Part shown: in pieces, positions 16,523-23,946 of the stretch | Numbering within the stretch: the stretch's first letter is position 1 | How the letters are laid out: every line of letters begins with the position of its first letter | Assembly: GCA_964649415.1 (NCBI GenBank) | Contig: CAZYSK010000060.1 | Span: 1-35,613 of the forward strand | DNA length: 35,613 nucleotides | Reading direction: 5' to 3' | DNA from: CAZYSK01 sp964649415 | Lineage (GTDB): Bacteria; Chloroflexota; Anaerolineae; B4-G1 | Program-made: the position numbers and the translations under genes | Notes under the pieces: generated by a model | Databases searched by the model: none | Told to the model about the DNA's origin: nothing | Seen by the model: the letters and a program-made list of their open reading frames with translations, nothing else

Positions 16523-19500
16523 ATGAGATGCCCGAATTGCGGCTTTGAAAGCCCACCCGAAATGGCATATTGCGGGATGTGTGGCACGCTTCTGGCGACG
16601 GTGTGCCCTGCCTGTGGCTTCGTCAATCCCTCCGGGTTCCGTTTCTGTGGCCAGTGTGGCGAGCGGCTGGCCAGGCAGCCGGTGTTGACGCCATCGCCGC
16701 AGCCGCCTGCGCCTGCGGAGGCCGAAGTATCCACCCGGCCAAGCGCGGTATCCGCGCCCGTACCACCCGTGCAACTGGACGGCGAACGGCGCTTGGTCAC
16801 TGTCGTCTTGGCCGATGTGAGCGGCTCAACAGATCTCCTGGAGCGGATCGGCACCGAATCCTGGGTCGAGATCATGAACCGTGTCCTCCATATCCTGGAG
16901 TCTGAGGTCTATCGCTTTGGAGGCAGAGTGGACCAGTTTCGAGGCGATGGCCTGGTGGCGCTGTTTGGTGCGACTTCGGCCCACGAGGACGACCCGGAAA
17001 ACGCCGTGTTGGCCGGGTTGGCCATGCAGCGGGCGCTCACCCCATACGCTGCCGCACTGGCTGAGCAGGACGGTATTGACCTGTTGCTGCGCGTCGGCGT
17101 GAACACGGGGGAAGTGATCGTCGGGAGCGTGGGGGACAGCCGCAAGTACAGCGAAGACACGGCCATGGGGGCCGGGCTTGCCCTTGCCGCGCGAATGGAG
17201 ACAGCCGCCGAGCCGGGCACTGTCCTGGTCAGTGAGAACACGTATCGCCTGGTGCAGTCGCGGTTCGAGTGGCAACCGCTGGGCACTATCACGGTCAAGG
17301 GTGTGGGCCAGCCGGTGGCCATCTATCGTCCGCTCGCCCCGCTGGCCGACGCTGAGCGTGCGCAACGCCTGCAAGCCCGTGAGTTGCCCACGGTCTTGAT
17401 CGGGCGCGTCGCTGCCTTCGAGGCACTCAAGCGCTGTGTCAAGGACCTGTACGATGGCCGGGGTGGGATCGCCATGGTGACGGGAGACAGGGGCATGGGT
17501 AAGTCCTTCCTGGTGACTACCGTGCGCCAGCACTTCATTCGCCGTGGCGCGCTGTTGGCCGAAGCCCACACCGGGGGTAGATCGCCGCCGGCTGCTTTGA
17601 CGTGGTTGCGCGGTCGGTGCCGCTCCTATAGCCAATCATGGCCCTACTCTGTGTGGCGCAGCATCCTCTACCACTGGCTCGACGTCGGGGAGGCGGAGTC
17701 CCCGGCGGAGGCCAGCGATCGGCTGTACCGTCAGGCTCGACTGCTGTGGGGTGATTCGGCGGATAATGATGGTACGTCTGGACCAACGGACCGCCAGCAT
17801 GTTGCTGGCACGACGCCCACTGCGTCCGTGGACGAGCACTATCCCTACCTGGCGACATTTCTCTCATTGCCGCTGGAGGACGCCTATGCCGAGCGCGTCA
17901 AACACCTGGATGCCGAAGGATTGCGCCAGCGCTTCTTCTTCACGCTGCGGAGCTGGGTGGAGGCGATGGCGAAGCGTGGACCACTGGTTTTGTCCTTTTC
18001 CGATGCCCAGTGGGCCGATACCACCTCGCTGGGCTTATTGGAGTATTGCCTGCCTCTGTGTGATCACGAAGCGCTGCTCTGGTTGATCGTCTCTCGTCCA
18101 GACCGCACCTCGCCTGTCTGGGAATTCCTTCATCGCGTTGAGACAGCGTATCCTCACCGGGTGACTACCCTGGCGCTCCCTCCGCTGACTGAGTCCCAGG
18201 GAGGCGAGTTCATTGATCACTTGATCGGCCCTGATGCGCTGCCGGAGGAGACGCGGCAGATCGTTCTCGCCAGGTCAGAGGGCAACCCGTATTACATCAA
18301 GGAACTCGTTCATTCCCTGATCGAACAGGGGGTGCTGGTGTGGGATGCCGAGACGGCCGGGTGGCGCGCGACGCGGGCGGTGACTACGCTCGACGTGCCG
18401 GATACGCTGCAAAGCCTCCTGCTGGCGCGTGTGGATCGCCTGTCTCCTGAGGAACGGCATGTGCTTCAGATGGCTGCTGTGATCGGGACGGTGTTCTGGT
18501 GGAACGTGCTTCGCGCCTTGGCCTCCGATGCAATCTCGCCACCTCTGGACGGACGGACGCAGCCGACCGCAGACGGTCGGGGTCAACGTCCGCGCCGTGC
18601 TGGCGGAAAGACTCTCCCTCCGCCTCCAGCGGAGGGACTGCGAGAGCATCTGACGGCATTGCAACGTACGGGCCTGATTCACGAGCGCGGGCGGGTGCCC
18701 GAGCTGGGAATGGAATATGCTTTCAATTCCGCCTTGATCCGCGGTGTGGTTTACGACAGCCTGCTCAGCTCCCAGCGGGTCGCCTATCATCTCGAGGTGG
18801 CCGGGTACCTTGAAGACCTCCTGTCGCCCGAGATCTGGCCCCAGTACGCTGGCCCGTTGGCATACCACTATCGCGGGGCTGGCAAGCCCGGGAAGGAGTT
18901 GTTCTACACGCTTCAAGCCGCCGAGCGGGCCCAGGGGATCTATGCCAACGCCGAGGCCGTGGAGCATTACACCCGTGCGCTGGAGTTGCTGGATGAGACG
19001 GAGCGGGCGCGGACGCCCGCCTCTAGAGAGTTGACGGAGCGGGCGCGGACGCCCGCCTCTAGAGAGTTGATCGAGAGCCAGGCCTCGGACGAAGATCGGC
19101 TGTATGCCATCCGTGCCCAGCGGTTTGAGGTGCTTAGTGGACGGAGCACGCTGCTCCGCTTGATGGGCCGAATGGAGTCGGAGCGCGCTGACGCCCAGGC
19201 TCTGCTTGAACTGGCGGGACAGTTGGGTGACGACCCGGGATGGCGAATTGACGCGTTGCTGCAGCAGTTTGGCATGATGACGCACTGGCAGAGCAGGGGG
19301 CGGATCGATACAGGCATCTCAATGGCTGAGGAAGCCTTGGCATTGTCCCGCCAGGTGGGGGACCAACGTCGTGAGATGCAGGCCCTGTTCGCTCTGGCCA
19401 ATCAGCGTGTCTTCCTGGACGACCCGAGGTGGCAAGATGCCGGGGAACGCGCCCTCGAGTTGGCCCGACAACTGGAGGACCGGCGCTACGAGGCCCACAT

Positions 19501-20584
19501 ACTCATCAATCTGGGCACTCTCTATAGCTGGACTGACCAGCCGGAACGCGGTAAGGCGTATCTGGAGGCCGCGCTGTCTATCTGCCAGACACTGGACGAC
19601 AAAATCGCCGAGGTGCATCTGCTGGATCAGTTTGGCCTGGAGGCTGAGCGCAGGGGCGACTATTACCGCTTGCTAACCGAATACCATCAGAAGCGCCTGG
19701 AAATCAGCCGCGCCATCGGCTACCAGGAGGGGGAGGGCACGGCCCTGGTCCTGTGCGGTCAGACTCAGAGCCTCTACCTGGGCGATTACGAAGGGGGATT
19801 GGCCTTGCTGGAGGAAGCCAGACGGATCTTGGAAAACACGCCGGCCGAGATGTTCGTTCTGCTGCGCGTGGTCCAGATCGGGGCCGTGCTGGGCAGGTAT
19901 GAAGGTGCGCCATCGGAATGGCGCCTTCGGACAGCGGAAGGTGCGCCATCGGAATGGCGCCTTCGGACAGCGGAAGGTGCGCCATCGGAACGGGGCGGCC
20001 AGAACGGGATTGGTGCGCTGGAGGCCCTCGAGCGCATGCGCCAGATAGATGAGCAGGCTGTTTTCCCCCATGCCCGCGCCGGCCTCCGTCTCGTGTCGGC
20101 CATCCTGTACAACGCGATGGGCGGCGAGGACAATCTGAAGCTGGCGTTGGATCTCGCTGCACAGGCTCGCCAGTTGGTGGATGGCAACCCGCTGCTCACC
20201 CCGCAATACGAGATAGCCGTCGCCCACGAGTCTGCAGTGGCACACCTGGGACTGGCCAGGTGCAGCGCTGACGAAGCACAACAAAAGGCGCATATTCGCC
20301 TGGCCGTGGAATCGTCTCAGACGGCGCTGGATCTCTATCGGGCGCTAGGCTTCGTGCAGATAATCGAGTGCGTCAGCGAGGAGATCCTCTTCCGCCACAG
20401 CCTGGCCCTGGAAGCAGATGGCCGTCACACCGAGGCGGCTGATTACCTGCAACGCGCCTATGACGAGATGATGCGCAAACACGCTCTCATCCCATCCGAT
20501 AGCCAATTCTACCGCAGCTATCTCGAGAACGTCCCTTTGCATCGCGCGATTTTGGCTGCTCAAGGCGCGCAGACACGTGGGTGA
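16523..20584 (+). CDS. Zinc-ribbon / class III nucleotide cyclase / AAA ATPase / TPR protein
   Basis: A 1353-residue cytoplasmic protein. Residues 1-45 hold two zinc ribbons (Cys 3, 6, 17, 20 and 28, 31, 42, 45). Residues about 90-275 form a class III cyclase: metal Asp98 in LADVSGST, Asp142 in FRGDGLVALFG, and GVNTGEVIVGSVGD. Residues about 295-600 are an ATPase with Walker A GDRGMGKS (321-328) and Walker B-like LSFSDAQWADTTS. The rest is helical TPR-like repeats. Such proteins are thought to couple ATPase/TPR sensing to cAMP or cGMP synthesis. The start is chosen at MRCPNCGF because the zinc ribbon is complete there. Four repeat-derived stretches interrupt the protein in frame (near residues 423-431, 678-690, 826-849 and 1129-1158). 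Confidence 0.92.
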   Translation: MRCPNCGFESPPEMAYCGMCGTLLATVCPACGFVNPSGFRFCGQCGERLARQPVLTPSPQPPAPAEAEVSTRPSAVSAPVPPVQLDGERRLVTVVLADVSGSTDLLERIGTESWVEIMNRVLHILESEVYRFGGRVDQFRGDGLVALFGATSAHEDDPENAVLAGLAMQRALTPYAAALAEQDGIDLLLRVGVNTGEVIVGSVGDSRKYSEDTAMGAGLALAARMETAAEPGTVLVSENTYRLVQSRFEWQPLGTITVKGVGQPVAIYRPLAPLADAERAQRLQARELPTVLIGRVAAFEALKRCVKDLYDGRGGIAMVTGDRGMGKSFLVTTVRQHFIRRGALLAEAHTGGRSPPAALTWLRGRCRSYSQSWPYSVWRSILYHWLDVGEAESPAEASDRLYRQARLLWGDSADNDGTSGPTDRQHVAGTTPTASVDEHYPYLATFLSLPLEDAYAERVKHLDAEGLRQRFFFTLRSWVEAMAKRGPLVLSFSDAQWADTTSLGLLEYCLPLCDHEALLWLIVSRPDRTSPVWEFLHRVETAYPHRVTTLALPPLTESQGGEFIDHLIGPDALPEETRQIVLARSEGNPYYIKELVHSLIEQGVLVWDAETAGWRATRAVTTLDVPDTLQSLLLARVDRLSPEERHVLQMAAVIGTVFWWNVLRALASDAISPPLDGRTQPTADGRGQRPRRAGGKTLPPPPAEGLREHLTALQRTGLIHERGRVPELGMEYAFNSALIRGVVYDSLLSSQRVAYHLEVAGYLEDLLSPEIWPQYAGPLAYHYRGAGKPGKELFYTLQAAERAQGIYANAEAVEHYTRALELLDETERARTPASRELTERARTPASRELIESQASDEDRLYAIRAQRFEVLSGRSTLLRLMGRMESERADAQALLELAGQLGDDPGWRIDALLQQFGMMTHWQSRGRIDTGISMAEEALALSRQVGDQRREMQALFALANQRVFLDDPRWQDAGERALELARQLEDRRYEAHILINLGTLYSWTDQPERGKAYLEAALSICQTLDDKIAEVHLLDQFGLEAERRGDYYRLLTEYHQKRLEISRAIGYQEGEGTALVLCGQTQSLYLGDYEGGLALLEEARRILENTPAEMFVLLRVVQIGAVLGRYEGAPSEWRLRTAEGAPSEWRLRTAEGAPSERGGQNGIGALEALERMRQIDEQAVFPHARAGLRLVSAILYNAMGGEDNLKLALDLAAQARQLVDGNPLLTPQYEIAVAHESAVAHLGLARCSADEAQQKAHIRLAVESSQTALDLYRALGFVQIIECVSEEILFRHSLALEADGRHTEAADYLQRAYDEMMRKHALIPSDSQFYRSYLENVPLHRAILAAQGAQTRG
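17788..17815. repeat. Palindromic repeat family G, in frame in the cyclase gene
   Basis: GGACCGCCAGCATGTTGCTG, then GCACGACG. Arms GCCAGCA and TTGCTGGC pair. It resembles 1346-1373 closely. It encodes part of GPTDRQHVAGTTPT, a low-complexity stretch in the ATPase region. Confidence 0.7.
18555..18593. repeat. Palindromic repeat family C, in frame in the cyclase gene
   Basis: A 39-base copy with arms CCGACCG and CGGTCGG, ending TCAACGTCCGC. It encodes residues about 678-690 (GRTQPTADGRGQRPR), which sit inside a basic, proline-rich loop between helices. Confidence 0.88.
18998..19069. repeat. Palindromic repeat family B, two 36-base units in frame in the cyclase gene
   Basis: Two units beginning ACGGAGCGGGCGCGGACGCC, at 18998 and 19034, each with GCCTCTAGAGAGTTG. 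They are exactly 36 bases apart and encode the 12-residue repeat TERARTPASREL twice, the second copy starting after the first without loss of frame. Confidence 0.92.
19907..19996. repeat. Palindromic repeat family A, three units in frame in the cyclase gene
   Basis: Hairpins at 19907-19924, 19943-19960 and 19979-19996, 36 bases apart, with CTTCGGACAGCGGAAG between them. They encode the 12-residue repeat EGAPSEWRLRTA. The third copy has decayed (GAACGGGGC). Confidence 0.92.
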
Positions 20585-20612
20585 GTCTCATTGAAGCATC
20601 CCTGGTCGGGCT

Positions 20613-20641
20613 TTGCGCTGAGGGCTGAGAGAGGCTATAAT
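20613..20641 (+). promoter_or_regulatory. Promoter candidate for the GT-C operon
   Basis: A perfect -10 TATAAT (20636-20641) lies 17 bases after a weak -35 TTGCGC (20613-20618), just after the cyclase stop. This would give a leader of about 220 bases before 20867. Confidence 0.5.
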
Positions 20642-20648
20642 GGACGTC

Positions 20649-20697
20649 GAAACCAGGTTTTGGGCGAGTACCGTCGCAGGCAAAGCCTGGGTTTCTC
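20649..20697. repeat. Palindromic repeat family F between genes
   Basis: GAAACCAGGTTTTGGGCG and, after about 15 bases, AAAGCCTGGGTTTCTC form an inverted repeat. It is related to the in-gene copy at 4178-4211. The remaining leader to 20866 shows no gene; a faint family C-like piece lies near 20790-20820. Confidence 0.65.
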
Positions 20698-20866
20698 GAA
20701 CGGCACTCCGGTATACCTGCGGTTCCTTGGACCTTAAGGGCTTTCCAACGAATCGGAACAATCCACGCCTCTTGGGGTCTCTGAGACTGCAGATGGTCGG
20801 AAGCGGTCGGTATCCGCGCTTACAACGAACGGGCAACGCGGCGTGGCGTTCTTGAAAGGAGCGGGA

Positions 20867-22993
20867 ATGATGGAGCAACAAGCAAAGGAAAAACGGGGCA
20901 GGCTCATCGTGGCCTTCTTGGAGGATGGAGCGGGCATCATTCTGCAGGTGTTCCTGTCCGTGGCGATGGTCATTTTCGTTCTGCATATGGCTATGGCGCT
21001 TCTCCACCGCTATCCGCTGGACTACGGTGAATCGCCCCTGGTTGACCAGGCGGTGCGTCTCGCCTCCGGTCAGGGCATCTACAGGTCCAGTCTCTTGTCG
21101 CCACCCTACACCATCTCTAACTACCCGCCGCTTTATCCACTGTCGATGGCTCCCTTCGTCAAGCTTTTCGGGCCCAATTTCTGGGCGGGGCGACTTATCT
21201 CGGTGGCGTCCACCCTGGCCTCGGCGGCGTTCCTGGCGCTGATCGTCTACACCCACTCGCAGGACCGCCTGGCGGCTATCGTCACCGGCCTGGTCTTTCT
21301 GTCCATCCCGTACGTGGTGGGGTGGTCTGTACTTGCGCGCGTGGATATGCTGGCCCTGGCGCTCAGCACGGCCGGGCTGTACGTGGTGGCCCGCTGGCCT
21401 GTGACCTGGCAGGCGCGGAGGTCCGCCTCTAGAAGACTGCTTGGGCTGATCGGCGCATCGCTGCTGTTGGTCGCAGCGGCCTATACGCGCCAGTCATACG
21501 GCCTGGCCGCGCCGCTGGCGGCTTTCGTCTGGCTCCTGGTGCAGGACTGGCGGCAGGCCCTCAAGCTGGCAGGGCTGGTCGGTGGCCTCGGTCTGGGTCT
21601 CTTCCTCGTCTTGAACCTCGTCACCGGAGGTGGCTTCTTCTATAACGTCGTCACCGCCAACATCAACGAGTTCGGCATGGAGCGACTCCAGTGGCATTTG
21701 CGCGATCTGTGGCAGACGGCCTACCTCTTGCTCATCATCGGCAGTGTGTCGCTGTTCATCACACCTGGACGGGTGAAGACCTGGTCGCTTCTCATCCCAT
21801 ACCTGGTCGGCAGTTGTCTCTCGGCGGCGACCATCGGCAAGATCGGCTCCAACGTCAACTACTTGCTGGAGCTTTCCGCGGCTCTCGCACTGGCGGCGGG
21901 GGTGGTGCTGGCGTGGACCCGCCAGCGACCCTGGTTGCGTATCCTGATGCTTCTCTTGTTGGTGCTGCAGGTTGGGCAACTGATGAGGGCCACCCTGGAA
22001 GGCCCGGTCGAATCCGTGAAGTGGCGACTCTATCCTGGAAAGGAACTCGAGGATCTGGAGTGGATCGTCCAGACGGCGGACGGACCGGTGCTGGCCGACG
22101 AGTTCATGGGGCTCTTGACGCTCCAGGACCGGCTGCTCTATATCCAGCCCTTCGAGGTCACGCAGTTGGCCAACGCCGGGCTTTGGGATCAGGCCGACCT
22201 GCTCGCCGGTATCCGCAATCGAGAGTTCCCGCTCATCCTGATCCATCATTTCATGGACTGGCCGGTGTACAAGGAGCGCTGGACGCCCGAGATGCTGTCG
22301 GCCATAGTCGAAAACTACGTGGCCACCGACTCACTGGCTTCGACGGTCGTCTTTCGTCCGCGCGATGCGGAGAGCGGTCCACCCGGCCTCGATGCCTGCT
22401 CGGGAGCCCCGTGGCGGCTACCCACCCGGGGCGATATGGGGATGTGGTGGCAGACCTATCAACTAGGCATCATGGGTGAGGGCCTTGAGGGCACCGTGCC
22501 GGTCTATGCTGTGGCCGATGGTCTGTTGCTGCGCCGGCCGGACTGGGACACTGGAGTGGCGATTCAGCACGACGATCCAGTGCGACCCGGCGAGAAGGTG
22601 TGGTCGTTCTATGGGGATATGGCCAGTGGCACGGCAGGCGAGTCTTTCATCGTCTCGGACTTCCCACCGGGGAGCGAGGGCGTTCCTGTCCAGGCGGGGC
22701 AGTTACTCGGCTATCAGGGGACGTGGAGTGGGATACAGGGGAGCCCGATCTGGGCGCACGTGCAATTCGCCGTGGTGCCGGCTGAGCCGGATGGCTCCTT
22801 CCCCGCCGAGATCGTGGGGCTTGCGCCTGAGGATGAGTTCTCACCGGAGGACGTGAAGCTGTTGCCGGGTGAAGATGAATCCTCCGCAGAAGATGAGGTG
22901 ATCGAGTTTGCCCTCGACCCGTCCCCTTATCTGGGGACCGTCCGAAGCCAGGTCATGGGCGAGCCAGATTGGCTGCCGATGCGCTGCGAGTAG
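20867..22993 (+). CDS. GT-C (family 39-like) membrane glycosyltransferase with degenerate M23-like C-terminal domain, paralogue 1
   Basis: A 708-residue membrane protein. After the first helix comes the extracytoplasmic loop LDYGESPLVDQAVRLASGQG, with the acidic residue expected for GT-C catalysis, then SPPYTISNYPPLYPL and about ten membrane helices; such enzymes use lipid-linked sugars. Residues about 535-645 form a beta-rich domain like LytM/M23 peptidases (VPVYAVADGLLLR, GVAIQHDD, VPVQAGQLLGYQGTW, HVQFAV). The first metal motif is missing, the usual YxHL His is Asp584, and HxH has become H631-V-Q, so it is probably not a peptidase. A repeat-derived 10-residue insert lies near residue 182. 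AAAGGAG precedes the ATG pair; the second ATG is 20870. It is a close paralogue of 23947-26064. Confidence 0.85.
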   Translation: MMEQQAKEKRGRLIVAFLEDGAGIILQVFLSVAMVIFVLHMAMALLHRYPLDYGESPLVDQAVRLASGQGIYRSSLLSPPYTISNYPPLYPLSMAPFVKLFGPNFWAGRLISVASTLASAAFLALIVYTHSQDRLAAIVTGLVFLSIPYVVGWSVLARVDMLALALSTAGLYVVARWPVTWQARRSASRRLLGLIGASLLLVAAAYTRQSYGLAAPLAAFVWLLVQDWRQALKLAGLVGGLGLGLFLVLNLVTGGGFFYNVVTANINEFGMERLQWHLRDLWQTAYLLLIIGSVSLFITPGRVKTWSLLIPYLVGSCLSAATIGKIGSNVNYLLELSAALALAAGVVLAWTRQRPWLRILMLLLLVLQVGQLMRATLEGPVESVKWRLYPGKELEDLEWIVQTADGPVLADEFMGLLTLQDRLLYIQPFEVTQLANAGLWDQADLLAGIRNREFPLILIHHFMDWPVYKERWTPEMLSAIVENYVATDSLASTVVFRPRDAESGPPGLDACSGAPWRLPTRGDMGMWWQTYQLGIMGEGLEGTVPVYAVADGLLLRRPDWDTGVAIQHDDPVRPGEKVWSFYGDMASGTAGESFIVSDFPPGSEGVPVQAGQLLGYQGTWSGIQGSPIWAHVQFAVVPAEPDGSFPAEIVGLAPEDEFSPEDVKLLPGEDESSAEDEVIEFALDPSPYLGTVRSQVMGEPDWLPMRCE
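21412..21438. repeat. Partial family B repeat, in frame in GT-C paralogue 1
   Basis: GGCGCGGAGGTCCGCCTCTA followed by GAAGA matches the core of the 19003-19030 unit. Paralogue 2 lacks 30 bases at this place, which shows that the element is an insertion. Confidence 0.8.
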
Positions 22994-23009
22994 TGGGAGG
23001 TTGTTGCAG

Positions 23010-23366
23010 ATGTTTGATGAACAAGGTATGCCGATTAAGCCGGATACCAAGCTGGTCGCGCTCGCCATAGCTATGTGGGTGGCTACGAGCGTGGTCAGTT
23101 TCCTGGAGATCCTGACCGTTCGGGCGATTGTCATCAAGATCTATAGCCATTTTGCCATCACCTACGGGTTCTACGACCGCGAGATCAGGGGAGCCCAGGC
23201 GGTGGGCGTAGCAGCTTTGGTGATCATGGGCATCGCGGGTATCGCCGTGGCGATCGGGTGTGGCGAGTATCACCTCAAGCATTTCAACGAACCTCAATCG
23301 TGGAAGCTATTCAGCCGGACGATAGCTTTTGAGGTGGCTATCTTTGCCCTGGCGTCGTTCCTATGA
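23010..23366 (+). CDS. Small three-helix membrane protein, unknown
   Basis: A 118-residue protein starting at the ATG after GGGAGGTTG, 16 bases after the GT-C stop. It has hydrophobic stretches near residues 14-35 (LVALAIAMWVATSVVSFLEI), 65-82 (VGVAALVIMGIAGIAVAI) and 104-118 (IAFEVAIFALASFL). No family is recognised. Position and spacing suggest it is translated with the GT-C enzyme and may assist it or a lipid-linked sugar step; this is inference. Confidence 0.75.
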   Translation: MFDEQGMPIKPDTKLVALAIAMWVATSVVSFLEILTVRAIVIKIYSHFAITYGFYDREIRGAQAVGVAALVIMGIAGIAVAIGCGEYHLKHFNEPQSWKLFSRTIAFEVAIFALASFL

Positions 23367-23367
23367 T

Positions 23368-23461
23368 GCGGACATTGATCACGCGTCCGCGGACATTGAT
23401 GGTGCGTCCGCGGACATTGACCCCGACCGTCTGCGGTCGGCTGCGTCCGCGGACATTGAGC
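23368..23461. repeat. Array of GCGGACATTGA units containing a family C palindrome
   Basis: GCGGACATTGA starts at 23368, 23389, 23410 and 23449. The first units are 21 bases apart (with GTCCGC ends). The third is a full family C element (23410-23450, arms CCGACCG/CGGTCGG). The array fills most of the gap between the two small membrane-protein genes. Confidence 0.85.
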
Positions 23462-23504
23462 GTGCCGCACGTGGGGCTGCTGGCATGCCGTGAGGGGGCC
23501 ATAC

Positions 23505-23900
23505 ATGTGGTGGGCTGAGGTTCTGTATCCTTCTTTGTTGATCTGTGTTTCCTTTGGCGCGCTGCTGCTGGTGGCGGTCGGGTCTTCCTACGTGTGGTTG
23601 GTGTGGTTGGGCAAGCGGGCGACGAAATGCCCTGAATGCGGCAAATCCGGGGCAGGGGAGCTAGTGGAGAGTACGGTCACGGACCTGAGAGCTCGCACGG
23701 AGTGGAGGACGCGCATCGGCCTGTTCCGCCAGGACGTGAGTCCGACCCAGGTGCTGGAGGAGACCTGCGAGGATCACTTCAAGTGCTGCCACTGCGGACA
23801 CGAGTGGACGAAGACCACCCAGTGGACACGAAGGCCTCCGGAGAGGAAGCAGGCAAGTCCAGAGGAGAAGAAGGCGCGGGTCTTTCCTGCCCGCCGCTAG
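23505..23900 (+). CDS. Small membrane-anchored zinc-ribbon protein, unknown
   Basis: A 131-residue protein. One N-terminal membrane helix (LLICVSFGALLLVAVGSSYV) is followed by a cytoplasmic zinc ribbon with CPEC and, about 45 residues on, CCHCGHEW. The basic C-terminus is RRPPERKQASPEEKKARV. The ATG at 23505 follows GAGGGGG at a normal distance; an upstream in-frame GTG at 23490 is less likely. No family is recognised. It lies between the two GT-C genes. Confidence 0.75.
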   Translation: MWWAEVLYPSLLICVSFGALLLVAVGSSYVWLVWLGKRATKCPECGKSGAGELVESTVTDLRARTEWRTRIGLFRQDVSPTQVLEETCEDHFKCCHCGHEWTKTTQWTRRPPERKQASPEEKKARVFPARR

Positions 23901-23914
23901 ACCCGATCGTGTGT

Positions 23915-23936
23915 GGGGAGCGGTTTCCGCGCCCCC
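23915..23936. repeat. Palindromic repeat family D
   Basis: GGGGAGCGGTTTCCGCGCCC followed by CC, between the zinc-ribbon gene and GT-C paralogue 2, ending 10 bases before the ATG. Confidence 0.75.
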
Positions 23937-23946
23937 GCTACGAACG

